From NCBI GenBank assembly GCA_902625325.1, contig CACOAW010000002.1:20347-84346 (forward strand): a stretch of 64,000 nucleotides of DNA. Direction: 5' to 3'. Origin of the DNA: an uncultured Candidatus Poseidoniales archaeon. Lineage in GTDB: Archaea; Thermoplasmatota; Poseidoniia; Poseidoniales; Thalassarchaeaceae. Positions within the stretch are counted from its first letter, which is position 1. Each line of letters starts with the position of its first letter. Below the pieces are notes generated by a model. It ran no database searches, was not told the DNA's origin, and saw nothing but the letters and a program-made list of their open reading frames with translations. This document shows, in pieces, positions 17,491-27,642 of the stretch. Both the position numbers and the translations under genes were made by a program.

Positions 17491-20400
17491 ATGATGCACA
17501 CCTCTCGACATCTTACTGACGATCGTGTATCTGGTAAGAAGAGCGGTTTAGCGATTGTCGTGCTAATGCTCTTGAGCCTTCTTGCCACATTCTCACCGCA
17601 GGCTAGTGCGAGCGAAATTGTTCTGACCGACCCCATAGAAGTCGTCCAGAGCGGTGTTCACAATGATAGAATGATGTCCATGGATGCAGACTCATCTGGA
17701 AACGTCCACGTAGTTTGGAGCCGCAACACGAACCACCTCTACTACAAGATGCTAGATCCAAGGGGAGAGACGCTGATTGCCGAGACTCAAATCTCTGATC
17801 CAGGAGCCCATCGAGCCTGGCATCCAGACATTAGAGTGGACAATGATGACATGGTCCACGTTGTCTGGACGGATAAGGCAAGTCAGTACAAAATAATGTA
17901 CACTCTATTGGATCCTTCATTGGACGATCAGAGCGGCGATGCGTCTCTGGACTCGGTACTTTCGGTGATTCCAGATGATTACGAGGTTGCAAACAATCCT
18001 CAGAACAGAGACTGGCCTGCGATAGACGTTGATTCTGAAAATAATCCACACATTGTATGGGAAGACTCGTTCGAACCACTGGAACTATACTATCAACAAT
18101 CTCAGATTTACTACAAGATGATGTCAATTGATCACGTCGCTAGAATGGTAATAGTGGAGATTGACAGCACACTGTTGACCCCTATCCTTGGACAGAAGGG
18201 CCACCCAGATATCGCCGTTGACGTAAACGACTTCGTTCAGATAGTATGGGATGATACTAGGGGCGGCCAAGTAGAGATGGTTGTCCCTATCGATACGTCT
18301 GGATCTATGAATGCAGAATGGGCTGACATGTGTGCTGTATTCTATGGAGGGAACTTCGCGAGCGGCGGGTATTTCGTGGGCCTAAAGCCCATGCTCGTCA
18401 GCGCCAATATGAGTGTATACGAAACCCTATATGCACTAAGTGGCAATTGGCCAGCAGCAGCGACCAGTGGAAACTGTGCCGACGCTTACCAGACCGGAGG
18501 ATCCGGGAGTCAGGGCCCGAGAAACACTCCTCTGGGTCCAGGAGACACCTCTGGAGGGATCAGAGAACTCACTGAGGTAGTTTACAACAACCAAGCGACC
18601 AACCTACCCGCTGATGGCGGTTACTACAGCGAGTTCTGGGGACCTGCGGCAACCTGGGCATGCCTATCCTACAGAGATGTCCAAGGTAGACAGGGACTTT
18701 CTGCAAACCCTCCAACATCACTGGACCACCGATGGAATGACAATGCCACGAGGGTTGTAATTCCAATCTCTGACGAAGGACCATACGGAGGGACACCGAT
18801 GGACAATGACGATACGCAGAGCATCAATCAGGCCCACGACGCTTGTGTTTTGGCCCAGACAAAGCCATATCCTCTCTGGGCAGGCTCCGACACTTCTGTC
18901 GGAAGTTACATGCTCGATCTTGCCCAGTGCCCCGTCGGGTCAGGGCTGAACACTAGGTCATGCAGCGGGGCTACGACTCGAACAACTTCCGCAGAGGGCC
19001 AAATGTATCAGTTCCCAACAACCGCAGGCTCCTCATCGGAGCTCGAGATAATGGTAGAGGCAATGGTCTACTTAGCCACGAATAACTCTCGAGAGATCTA
19101 CATGACTGTTCTAGACCCCCACTCGCTTCTAGAGAATCCATGGCCTGGTTGGACTAGAGGCGATCCAGGTACAGAATCTAATCAGCAAGGAGGTTACTAC
19201 ACTGAGGATTTGGGCCCCTCAGAGGATGAACAGGGCTATGGACATCTGGTTGTTGTGAATGATACCCAAATTACAAACAACCCTGCTTACAGCCTACACC
19301 CCTCAATAGCAATAGACACATCAGGAAATACGCATCTCGCATGGCAAGATGGCCGACTGTATCCTGGCTGCTCAGGACCAACAGGTGGTATCGATATCGA
19401 AGGCGCCTACGAAATATACTACACCAGACTCAGACTAAGAGGTGCTGCAGAATGGGACGGAGTTCCCGAGGGCCTACCAGCATACGGGATTAAGCAAATC
19501 GCGTCAAGCGCGATTTCGAACTCCGAGCAATGCGAGGGTGCTAGTGACGAATTCCCTTTTGCGCCAAGCTCGGTAGCCCCCTCTATCCTGACCGACTCCT
19601 TCGACAATGTCCACCTGGCTTGGGTAGACTACAGCAATACTGAATGGCAGGAGACAATTATGTATGCCAGACTAAACAATACCAACGAGGAGTACCCGCA
19701 GGGATTCCCATTGAATTCCGCAGCCTCTTCGGTACTAGACCCATGGGAGATACAAGAAGTCACCAACTGGTCTTCTGACAAGCTAGGCCCAGCACCCTGC
19801 CAGCCAGAGTGCAATACCGCCGACGGACACCATCTATTCCCTGACTTCAATCTCGATCGCGGTATGCCTCCTGCATTCGCCAACGATCTCGGTAGTGGAG
19901 CACATATCGGATGGTCAGATAAGAAGTGCGACTGGGACGGACAGAATGCGAACAAGTGGACTCTTTGCTACGTTCACGTGCTGACTGGCCTTGTGGATCT
20001 CTCACTGGCCTGTGACGAGAAGATACAGGGAAATCCGAATATTGAGGGATACCCGTATGATTGCCCTTCAGACGCTGAGACATTCTACCATACCATCCAG
20101 CCGGGAGAACTTACAACGTTCAACATCACAATTGCCAATCCCACCCCAGGGCCCGCGGAATTAGTTCAGGATACGTTCACCATAACGATGGAGGGCGTTC
20201 CAAATAACTGGACTGCAACACTATTCTACACGACTAACAATACCCCTATTTTTGACTCAACTAAGATTTTCCTCGAGGGCGGAGCCATAGATCCCCTCTA
20301 CCTGAGAGTCAGAACACCCACAATCTATCAGGCCAAGAGCGACGAACTTGCGCAGATAAGCATCATCGCAACGTCCCAAAAGGACCCCGCTATCCGCAAC

Positions 20401-22743
20401 AAGTTAACCTTGCTAACTCTGATGGATGTTGTCCATGGAATAGAACTCGATACGAGCCATTTCCAAGTAGATGTTGAGCAGGGCAAATCGGCGGTCTTCT
20501 CAATTTCGATCAAGAACACTGGAAACGTATTCGATACGTTCGCGTTTTACGACCCGGCTACACTGGATGGACAAAACGAGTGGTCACTTCCGTTTGGATG
20601 GGGAATAGACTTCCCACTGTCGCTATCCTTGGATCCCGGTCAATCCGTAACTAGGAATCTGAAGGTCAGTGTCCCTGAATCGCAGGACCCCGGCACCTTC
20701 GCCATATACCTGAAGGGATGGTCAACCGGAGAGCCTGTCTTATCTGTCGATAGGGGGACATTCGATGTACTAGAGTTATGGATAAACGTCTCCATTAGGA
20801 CAACTGGGAACATCGTATTCGATATCGGGGATACAAAACTATACGTTCTTCCCGGGGAATGTGCCAGATTCCCTGTTCAGGTAAACAAGTACTTTACTCC
20901 AGGGAGTCTAGTTTTCACGACTCCCGGCGCACCGATGGAGAGGCCAGAAGAGGCAGATATCAACTCATGGAGGTTCGATCACTGGACAGTAGACTTGGAC
21001 TTCTCAGAATGGCCAGGCGGATCTTCATCTGCTGATCAGGACATCTACTGGGCAAATGTAGGTAACACATACACAGTCACAGCCGAGATGTGCTCTCCGT
21101 TCAATGCAACCGCTGGAATTGGGGAATCTGTCACAGTCCGCGCGCACCTGGATGGCTCCCCTAAAGTTCGTGACTCTGTGCTAATTCTGACTAATGTTGT
21201 TCAGAGATACGAACTAGAATCCTCAGTGCCTGAGACTATACTGGACCTATACCCCGGGCAGTCCTACCAAATGAACACCACAATCTCCAACCTAGGAAAC
21301 GGCCAAGACAGGTTCGATGTCACAATCGAGTCCATAATAGACGATAAAGGAGCGGCTCACGTTTGGGACATATACATCGCGAGGATATTATTCGAGGAAT
21401 TGAACAGAGACGAATCACAGACCGTCCCAATTTACATCAACGTTCCAGTTCAGACCCTAGCCGGTGATTACACAATCACATTCAACGTCCTGAGTGAGGA
21501 GCCTTATGAGGGGACTAGGGTTCAGGATCAGGTGGTACTCAGGGCTACCATAATCGAGTTCCACGATATGCAAATTTCTCTGGATCCATTGGTGGAGAGC
21601 AAAATCAAGACCACGGCCCCAAGCAGAATCGTAAGATACACCCTCAATGTCACGAATTATGGAAACGTAGCTGATCAGCCTACGATCCACAACCACACAT
21701 ACGATGATGTGAATAAAATCTGGTCCGTGAGTCCGGGCCTGGGTTCTCTCAGCACATGGGAAATAGACTACGCTCTCTTGGAAGGGTTCGGTGGCGAGTT
21801 CCCGCTTGAGAAGCCATGCGTAGAACTCAAAGTCGAAGAGGAGAACCAAATCAACCAGCAAATCTCCCAGGGAGAAGGGCCCGACTATTGCTATGTAACC
21901 GCAGGAAACACGATCACACTTCCCGTGATGGAGCCCTATACTACTCTGCAACTAGTTGTCATTGTCACCGTGGCTCCCGATGCATCGCTGGTCGACAGAA
22001 ATCTCGGAATCAAGGTCCTGTCCATGCACGGGTCTTCCGACGAGGGCGGTGATTTCGATGAGACTGAAGTTTGGACCGACTCGTGCACATTGGATAGCAA
22101 CTCTGACGGAATCCCCGACAATCCCGCTCCTGATTGCGATACGAATGAGCAGGTCCTCGAGATGCGCCTTAGAGCCCCTGATCTAGTTCTAGAGAGCGTA
22201 GTGGCTCCAGACAGAGAAGCCGCGATTGGAGAGATGCTCTCTGTTAACGTAATCATCACAAATAGAGGAAACGCACACGCTGCGGACGTCAACATCATCC
22301 TTTGCAAGGATCAGTCCGAATCTGATATCAAGAGGAATGGATGCACGGAGGAGAATATCGTCTACAGACAGATTGTAAATGCTATTATGCCAATAGGGCA
22401 GTCCGAATCAGATCTATCTGACCCGATCACTCTGCTGTACATGGTCGAAGCCGGCAACCACGATGTCGTAGTCGTAGTAGATCCTGATAACAATATCGTG
22501 GAAACCGACGAGAGTAACAACATCGAGAAGATAGGGAATATGAAATCTCCTCTCGGAGCGATCGATGTAGGCAGAGAGATTGTAGTTAGATACTCTGTTC
22601 CGGTTATTATCATAGGCGCAACCTTCTCCCTATTCGGAGTCGCAGGCTTCGTAATCTGGGGAAGGAGGGTCGAGGCACTCGCTAGATTCTCAGAACTGAG
22701 CAGTCTATTGCCAGGTTCAGATGATGATGACCTAGTGTTCTGA
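17491..22743 (+). CDS. Large secreted, C-terminally anchored surface protein (propeller + VWA + CARDB)
   Basis: 1750 residues from ATG 17491 (GGGG just upstream); the frame is open further 5' but would overlap the DUF2299-like gene. A signal peptide is clear (hydrophobic 18-35, cleavage near 'ASASE'). Residues about 50-260 and 580-780 contain repeated blades of the type 'HPSIAIDTSGNTHLAWQDG', suggesting a beta-propeller. Between blades lies a VWA-like insert with MIDAS 'DTSGS' at residue 268. Then come several beta-sandwich modules of the 'NTGNVFDTF' type, ending with a CARDB-like domain (about 1560-1680). A membrane helix (about 1700-1722) and a short acidic cytoplasmic tail close it. Likely a cell-surface or S-layer-associated protein; ligand unknown. 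Confidence 0.88.
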   Translation: MMHTSRHLTDDRVSGKKSGLAIVVLMLLSLLATFSPQASASEIVLTDPIEVVQSGVHNDRMMSMDADSSGNVHVVWSRNTNHLYYKMLDPRGETLIAETQISDPGAHRAWHPDIRVDNDDMVHVVWTDKASQYKIMYTLLDPSLDDQSGDASLDSVLSVIPDDYEVANNPQNRDWPAIDVDSENNPHIVWEDSFEPLELYYQQSQIYYKMMSIDHVARMVIVEIDSTLLTPILGQKGHPDIAVDVNDFVQIVWDDTRGGQVEMVVPIDTSGSMNAEWADMCAVFYGGNFASGGYFVGLKPMLVSANMSVYETLYALSGNWPAAATSGNCADAYQTGGSGSQGPRNTPLGPGDTSGGIRELTEVVYNNQATNLPADGGYYSEFWGPAATWACLSYRDVQGRQGLSANPPTSLDHRWNDNATRVVIPISDEGPYGGTPMDNDDTQSINQAHDACVLAQTKPYPLWAGSDTSVGSYMLDLAQCPVGSGLNTRSCSGATTRTTSAEGQMYQFPTTAGSSSELEIMVEAMVYLATNNSREIYMTVLDPHSLLENPWPGWTRGDPGTESNQQGGYYTEDLGPSEDEQGYGHLVVVNDTQITNNPAYSLHPSIAIDTSGNTHLAWQDGRLYPGCSGPTGGIDIEGAYEIYYTRLRLRGAAEWDGVPEGLPAYGIKQIASSAISNSEQCEGASDEFPFAPSSVAPSILTDSFDNVHLAWVDYSNTEWQETIMYARLNNTNEEYPQGFPLNSAASSVLDPWEIQEVTNWSSDKLGPAPCQPECNTADGHHLFPDFNLDRGMPPAFANDLGSGAHIGWSDKKCDWDGQNANKWTLCYVHVLTGLVDLSLACDEKIQGNPNIEGYPYDCPSDAETFYHTIQPGELTTFNITIANPTPGPAELVQDTFTITMEGVPNNWTATLFYTTNNTPIFDSTKIFLEGGAIDPLYLRVRTPTIYQAKSDELAQISIIATSQKDPAIRNKLTLLTLMDVVHGIELDTSHFQVDVEQGKSAVFSISIKNTGNVFDTFAFYDPATLDGQNEWSLPFGWGIDFPLSLSLDPGQSVTRNLKVSVPESQDPGTFAIYLKGWSTGEPVLSVDRGTFDVLELWINVSIRTTGNIVFDIGDTKLYVLPGECARFPVQVNKYFTPGSLVFTTPGAPMERPEEADINSWRFDHWTVDLDFSEWPGGSSSADQDIYWANVGNTYTVTAEMCSPFNATAGIGESVTVRAHLDGSPKVRDSVLILTNVVQRYELESSVPETILDLYPGQSYQMNTTISNLGNGQDRFDVTIESIIDDKGAAHVWDIYIARILFEELNRDESQTVPIYINVPVQTLAGDYTITFNVLSEEPYEGTRVQDQVVLRATIIEFHDMQISLDPLVESKIKTTAPSRIVRYTLNVTNYGNVADQPTIHNHTYDDVNKIWSVSPGLGSLSTWEIDYALLEGFGGEFPLEKPCVELKVEEENQINQQISQGEGPDYCYVTAGNTITLPVMEPYTTLQLVVIVTVAPDASLVDRNLGIKVLSMHGSSDEGGDFDETEVWTDSCTLDSNSDGIPDNPAPDCDTNEQVLEMRLRAPDLVLESVVAPDREAAIGEMLSVNVIITNRGNAHAADVNIILCKDQSESDIKRNGCTEENIVYRQIVNAIMPIGQSESDLSDPITLLYMVEAGNHDVVVVVDPDNNIVETDESNNIEKIGNMKSPLGAIDVGREIVVRYSVPVIIIGATFSLFGVAGFVIWGRRVEALARFSELSSLLPGSDDDDLVF

Positions 22744-22749
22744 GGTCTA

Positions 22750-23481
22750 CTACTTCGCCATCCACCATGGAAGTGGCATTGACTCCCTGCCAGAGACAAA
22801 GGAACCAGAACTCGTCGCGAAATCCCTCATTAGTTTCTCTCTCAAAGCATCCATCATCTTCTCAGCATGCATTGATTGTATCCTCATACCTTGGGAGAAA
22901 GCATCCAAGTCCAACGGTCTCCTAGGGTTCCTCATCATGGCGTGTGCAAGCTGCCTCTCTTCGTAAGATTCGAAGCCCCTTTCCAGACTTGGAGAGACCT
23001 TGTGCATGACTTGCTGATGAAGCGCGATTATCGAATCCCTCTGCCTGTCAACACTCTCCAACGCCGCATCCAACTCTGACAAAATCCCCATCGCATCTAC
23101 TATCGGCAGGCTCTTTCTGGAACTAATCCTGCCCAAAACACTCTCCAGGTTTTCAGGAAGACCTCCGGAAAAGCTCACCCCTCGAGGCATCTTCCTATGC
23201 TCGGCCCTGAAAAGGTCGGGCCCCAAATCCAGACGAATCGAGAACGACTGATTGACTCTGTACACTTTTTTGGGGGGGCCGCCCTTGTCCGACTTCTTCA
23301 TTTCCGAATCTACGAATCCAGCTTCCTCCAGAACCTTGAGGTGTTTTACAACCGCCTGTTGGCTGACATCAAGCAACTCAGAGAGTTGCAATGGGTAGTG
23401 AGGCTCCTTTACCAGATGTCTGAGAATTGACCTCCTAGTAGGATTCTCTAGAATACTCAGAGACTCATCGAAGCCTACCAC
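22750..23481 (-). CDS. ArsR-type winged-helix transcriptional regulator
   Basis: 243 residues. The N-terminal 80 residues form a winged helix: 'LENPTRRSILRHLVKEPHYPLQLSELLDVSQQAVVKHLKVLEEAGFV' spans helix 1 to the recognition helix (about 11-57; quoted here as the region, key residues Pro14, Arg16, Ser40, Lys46), followed by a wing with 'KGGPPKKVYRV'. The rest is helical and may be a dimerisation or sensor region; no metal-binding Cys pair is seen. It is convergent with the large surface-protein gene, ending six bases from its stop. Target and ligand are unknown. Confidence 0.85.
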   Translation of the reverse strand: MVGFDESLSILENPTRRSILRHLVKEPHYPLQLSELLDVSQQAVVKHLKVLEEAGFVDSEMKKSDKGGPPKKVYRVNQSFSIRLDLGPDLFRAEHRKMPRGVSFSGGLPENLESVLGRISSRKSLPIVDAMGILSELDAALESVDRQRDSIIALHQQVMHKVSPSLERGFESYEERQLAHAMMRNPRRPLDLDAFSQGMRIQSMHAEKMMDALREKLMRDFATSSGSFVSGRESMPLPWWMAK

Positions 23482-23561
23482 TACTTACCAACTCGAGGTT
23501 GGGTAGCCAACGTCCTCTAAAAACCCAATCTAGGATTTATTGTGACCATATGCGGTTCAGT

Positions 23562-24302
23562 TCATCCCTCGTCCCACGATTTCCATGACTCGCCATCCTT
23601 CTCGTTTGAAGCATCAGTAGAGATAGTAGACGGGGGTTGTTGATTGGTATCTAAGAACGGATTAGGCGCCTCTGGAGGCGTCTGATTGCCCTCCATATCA
23701 CTTTGGGCGTTTCCTATTATGACACGACCGTCGTCAATTATTACGAATTGGTCCGGCATCTTCTTTTTGTCAGTCCATACCATGATTGCTAGTACAAATC
23801 CAACCAGGCCAATCGGGGAACCCAAGCAACAGCCTACGTAGAACAAGTAAGTCCAGATGATTCCGCTCAATTTGTTCGCAGAATCCTCATCGTCAACAAG
23901 CCATAGCGTGGTCGTACCAAGATTCTCTAATGTGTACTCTCCTCCGATATTCTCGAAGACTCTTACAACAGAAAATGAAGTCCCATTTCGCTCATCATAA
24001 CGATCAAACTCAAGCGCTCTAGCCCCTCTACCCGGCAATTCGTTACCCTGACTGTCTGTCAATATCAGATCTGCATCGGGGGAGCCGTCGTCGGACACCC
24101 TAAGTGCCGAGACCAAAATAGAGCTCTCTATCTCGAACGTAATCGAATCACCTGGTTCCAGTTTCACTAGAGAATTATTCTCTGGATTGTACAACTCGTT
24201 GTAGTCGTCGAATACCTGCCACAAAGAAATCACGGCCATCAGTAGTAGGGCTGCGGAGGAGGCGGTGGTGATTCTGGCCCAAGCCCTCTTCTTGTCGGTC
24301 AC
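23562..24302 (-). CDS. Unknown membrane protein with extracellular domain
   Basis: 246 residues. A first hydrophobic helix (about 13-31) is followed by a beta-rich, acidic extracellular part (about 45-145), a second hydrophobic segment (about 147-178) that includes a Cys-Cys pair, and a Pro/Asn/Ser-rich cytoplasmic tail ending 'SWKSWDEG'. Family not recognised. It is followed upstream, on the same strand, by top6A after 36 bases, so it may be the last gene of the topoisomerase VI unit or have its own promoter. Confidence 0.7.
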   Translation of the reverse strand: MTDKKRAWARITTASSAALLLMAVISLWQVFDDYNELYNPENNSLVKLEPGDSITFEIESSILVSALRVSDDGSPDADLILTDSQGNELPGRGARALEFDRYDERNGTSFSVVRVFENIGGEYTLENLGTTTLWLVDDEDSANKLSGIIWTYLFYVGCCLGSPIGLVGFVLAIMVWTDKKKMPDQFVIIDDGRVIIGNAQSDMEGNQTPPEAPNPFLDTNQQPPSTISTDASNEKDGESWKSWDEG

Positions 24303-24338
24303 AACCCTCCCTCAGGGCACTCATCTATCAGGCTTTTT

Positions 24339-25445
24339 TCAGTAAGTTATGCCCATTGTGGCAAGCTTCTCTGGAAGGTAAGTATCAGTGACGAAGTCTA
24401 GACCGTACTTTGCCAGAGACTGCTGCTCCGCTTTTTTCCCTATTTCTTGCATTAGTTGGATCTGCTCTTGCCACCAACCAGTTGCGAATCTTGGGTCACT
24501 CAATTCCGCCTCCAGTGCATTCAAGTCCTGTTTTGTCAAATCGTCACTTGGAAGGTCGTAGGCTAGTATATCATCGGCTGTTATTCCTAGATATGTTGCC
24601 TCCTTAGTGGCCAAGTATTCTGAGATATGAGCAGTTTTGATTGCTCCATAGGCTATGCTAGCATAGATCCTGAATGACCAGGGATCACAGTCTGCGAAGA
24701 CCAATATTGGCTTGTTCCATTCATCGCTCATTCTTCTCATAATTCTCCTAGTGGACCTTGCCGGCTGGCCCTTTAGATGGACCAGAGCGCACCTCGCCTC
24801 CTCATCGAAACCATTCTCTACCAGCCTGTCGAACATTCCCCCAGTTTCTATTGCCATTACGAAGTCGACATCCTCTTCCACCATCCTAAGCTTCTCTGAC
24901 TCTACGTTATACGGAACCCCGTATCCTGAATCGCCTACGTCGTCTCTACAGTTAATCCTCATCCAGTCTCCTCTACGATTCCTCTCCTCAAAGGTGACGT
25001 TGCCGATGATTCTCGCACCGTCCTCCTCAGGCCTCAGACCGAAGTCCTCTCTCAGACACTTCGTTACTATCTCCAGGTCCTCAGATACCCCATTGCTTTC
25101 GTTCTGACTAGAGAATTTTCCATGCCCCCACCCTTCAGAAATGTAGTACATTTCCCTAAGTGTGGAGGTTTTTCCATCAGAGATCATTCCTTCAACGAAC
25201 TCTGAAATGTGCAGTGCCCTCAGGAGTTGTCTGGCAGAACCAAGAGATGTCGCGTCTCTAACCGTCTTCTTCTTCCCGTACTTGTATACTCCTAGCTTCT
25301 TGTCGAACCCTATGTTTGACTTCGATCTCACTGGCAGGGTCATTGTAGGAGGGTTACCTTTCATCATTTTATCATGCATTTCCGAAGCAACCCCATGCAA
25401 AGCATCAATCACCTCTTCCTTCGTTTTTTGTCTATCCATTGTCAC
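24339..25445 (-). CDS. top6A: DNA topoisomerase VI subunit A
   Basis: Catalytic subunit of the type IIB topoisomerase, Spo11 homologue, 368 residues. The CAP-domain catalytic Tyr is in 'REMYY' (second Tyr, residue 101). The Toprim domain has Glu200 in 'VMAIETGG' and the DxD pair Asp252/Asp254 in 'ADCDPWS'. Length is normal for archaea. Its start overlaps the stop of top6B by four bases, the usual archaeal B-A operon. Together they relax supercoils and decatenate replicated chromosomes. Confidence 0.97.
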   Translation of the reverse strand: MTMDRQKTKEEVIDALHGVASEMHDKMMKGNPPTMTLPVRSKSNIGFDKKLGVYKYGKKKTVRDATSLGSARQLLRALHISEFVEGMISDGKTSTLREMYYISEGWGHGKFSSQNESNGVSEDLEIVTKCLREDFGLRPEEDGARIIGNVTFEERNRRGDWMRINCRDDVGDSGYGVPYNVESEKLRMVEEDVDFVMAIETGGMFDRLVENGFDEEARCALVHLKGQPARSTRRIMRRMSDEWNKPILVFADCDPWSFRIYASIAYGAIKTAHISEYLATKEATYLGITADDILAYDLPSDDLTKQDLNALEAELSDPRFATGWWQEQIQLMQEIGKKAEQQSLAKYGLDFVTDTYLPEKLATMGITY

Positions 25446-27529
25446 TCGTCCACCTCCATTCCATCTTTAGTTGTGAAATCACCAAACAGGCTTGTCTGCC
25501 CCTCAACCAGGGGCCGAGCCTGGGATGCTTCACTATCCTCGGCTCTCTCTTTCAGTTGGGGGATTGTCTCTTTGGGTTGCCCCAACTCCGCCTCGGCCGC
25601 TTCCAGTGCTTCTGATTTCCTCAATTCCTCCAGCAACTTCTCATCAATCTTGGACGCACCTATGACTTCTCCATTACCTCTGTAGAATATCTCTGCATCG
25701 CTCCATTCTCCCTTTCTCAAACCAGAAACTCCGAAGTGTATTGTCGTGGCAGTTCCCGGATTCAATGTATCCAGCCTCCATGCCCATAGTCCCTTGGCCT
25801 GCTTGGCACCGCCTAGGGGGTTATCGGAAATTGCAGTTCCATCTCCTTCCGGCCATTTTGCTAGAATGGTGTACGCTCTTGCTCTAGCCGTGTAGTTGTA
25901 TATTGTTATGGAGCAAGTGGCTAAGCCCTTCTCATCATCCCAACCCATCTCCTCTTCGCAGAAAACTGCATCCATTATTCTGGTAATTATAGGTGCTAGA
26001 TCAGGCTCATCCCTAGATAGGATTTCTGAGGATTTCTTCGAGATTTCTGGGAGAATTATGTTAATCAGCTCAAATTTCTCCCTTGCTTTCTTCCTCTGGG
26101 AACTCTTCTTCAGATGGCCCTTAAGCCCTCTTCCAACCTCAAGCATGGCTAGCCTAATCTCTTCGAACACCTCTTCGTTGTCGGAAACAGCCTCCTTGGC
26201 TTCGCTGGTGAACTGGACATTAGTAGAGGCTAGATGGATTAGCACTGCTGCAGGGCCCTTTGGAATACCTTTTCCTCCGGGATGGTCTAAGCCATATCTC
26301 TTCCAGTCAACCGCCTCAAGCGCCTTCGTGAGGAGGCAACCTCCTTGTTGATACATCAGGGGGACCCTATTTGCAAATCTTAGGACCTCGATTGGTCCGT
26401 CAGCACTAAGATCTCCACCAAAGACCAAGCCAACCTCAATCTGATACGGGTTTCCTTGAGTTACCTTCGGGTTTCTGGTAATTGTTGATGCAAACCTGGA
26501 GTCGATTGCCTTCGAAAGACCCTTTTTGATTAGGAGGTCCTCTATAGGAGAAAGACAATCCGTGGGCGGTGAGAGTAACTTCACCCTCCTGAATGCGTTG
26601 ATCATTCTTTGTGCATCATCTCCGGATATCCTCTTCGGGCTCCTCCCCTCATCTAATCCGGATTGATCTAAGATTTCTCGTGCCGCCCTCATGCTGACCC
26701 CCGAGAAGTTGTGCCGCAGGAAGGATGTCATTTTCCTCTCCTCGGCTTCTCTTAGCATCCTCTGTAGAGAACCTAGTTGAATTCCATGAGGGTGAGGCTT
26801 GATCTCGCTAACCACCCGTGGGAGCCTATCTGTGGTTCTCTGCCATTCGTCCTCTTCAATTGTGCTGCCATCCCTGTCTCGAACAATCAGTGAGATACTT
26901 GCATGAGGGTTGACAATAGAGGTCATCCTTAGGTACTGATGGACGGATTGTCTACCTCTCTGGTACTTTGCCCTCATCTCTGTCTCTATCTTCAACCCAT
27001 GAGGAACCGGCTCACTGGTTTTTTCGTCTAACCATATATCTCTATTTTCTCCTGATTTGGTTGCTTTGTTTCTGCGAGTGTCTATTCCAAGCTCCACAAA
27101 AACTGCAGAGGAATCTCTGGAAATTTTGGAAATAACCTTCGTCTTTGATCCAGCCGTCAATTGACCGTACATCACAACTCCCGTGATTCCTATTCCTTGC
27201 TGACCCCTTGTCTGCCTAATTGCATGGAATCTTGATCCCAGAAGGAATTTCCCGAAAACGTTCTCGATGTCTTCTCGCGGTATCCCTGGTCCGTTATCTC
27301 GGGTAATCAGCCTCAGCCTATCCCCCTTCAATCTCTGAATTTCTACTCTGATCTCTGGAAGTATCCTCGACTCTTCGCAAGCATCCAGCGAATTGTCCAC
27401 AGCCTCCTTCACAGCGGTAATTATTGATCTTTGAAGAGTATCGAATCCAAGGAAATGTTTGTTCTTCTCGAAGAACTCACTTATCGAGATCTGTTTTTGT
27501 TTGCTGGCGAGTCTTTCTGCTGGGTCCAT
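25442..27529 (-). CDS. top6B: DNA topoisomerase VI subunit B
   Basis: ATP-binding GHKL subunit of topoisomerase VI. From the ATG at 27529 it has 695 residues; the frame is open to 27616, but the chosen start gives the typical 'MDPAERLASKQKQISISEFF' N-terminus. ATPase motifs: 'AVKEAVDNSLDA' (N-box), 'DNGPGIPREDI' (G1) and 'GQQGIGITG' (G2/lid). The helix-two-turn-helix and transducer regions follow, and the last 130 residues hold an additional beta-rich region and an acidic tail, making it longer than the usual 530-650. Overlap with top6A shows an operon. Confidence 0.97.
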   Translation of the reverse strand: MDPAERLASKQKQISISEFFEKNKHFLGFDTLQRSIITAVKEAVDNSLDACEESRILPEIRVEIQRLKGDRLRLITRDNGPGIPREDIENVFGKFLLGSRFHAIRQTRGQQGIGITGVVMYGQLTAGSKTKVISKISRDSSAVFVELGIDTRRNKATKSGENRDIWLDEKTSEPVPHGLKIETEMRAKYQRGRQSVHQYLRMTSIVNPHASISLIVRDRDGSTIEEDEWQRTTDRLPRVVSEIKPHPHGIQLGSLQRMLREAEERKMTSFLRHNFSGVSMRAAREILDQSGLDEGRSPKRISGDDAQRMINAFRRVKLLSPPTDCLSPIEDLLIKKGLSKAIDSRFASTITRNPKVTQGNPYQIEVGLVFGGDLSADGPIEVLRFANRVPLMYQQGGCLLTKALEAVDWKRYGLDHPGGKGIPKGPAAVLIHLASTNVQFTSEAKEAVSDNEEVFEEIRLAMLEVGRGLKGHLKKSSQRKKAREKFELINIILPEISKKSSEILSRDEPDLAPIITRIMDAVFCEEEMGWDDEKGLATCSITIYNYTARARAYTILAKWPEGDGTAISDNPLGGAKQAKGLWAWRLDTLNPGTATTIHFGVSGLRKGEWSDAEIFYRGNGEVIGASKIDEKLLEELRKSEALEAAEAELGQPKETIPQLKERAEDSEASQARPLVEGQTSLFGDFTTKDGMEVDE

Positions 27530-27642
27530 CTTATACCACCACCAAGTCCTCCCTTGTCCGACTGACGAGGGGCTTGCAAGGTAGCCTATGCCCGAAACGA
27601 GAACGCTATTGAACAATGCCCCACTCCTAGGGAGAACCTGTA

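Noticed and set aside
21457..21951. Antisense open frame of 164 codons within the large surface-protein gene
   Set aside because: Composition follows the complement of the real gene, no start context, no family resemblance. The same applies to other long antisense frames in the two giant genes and in nrdJ, top6B and ligA.
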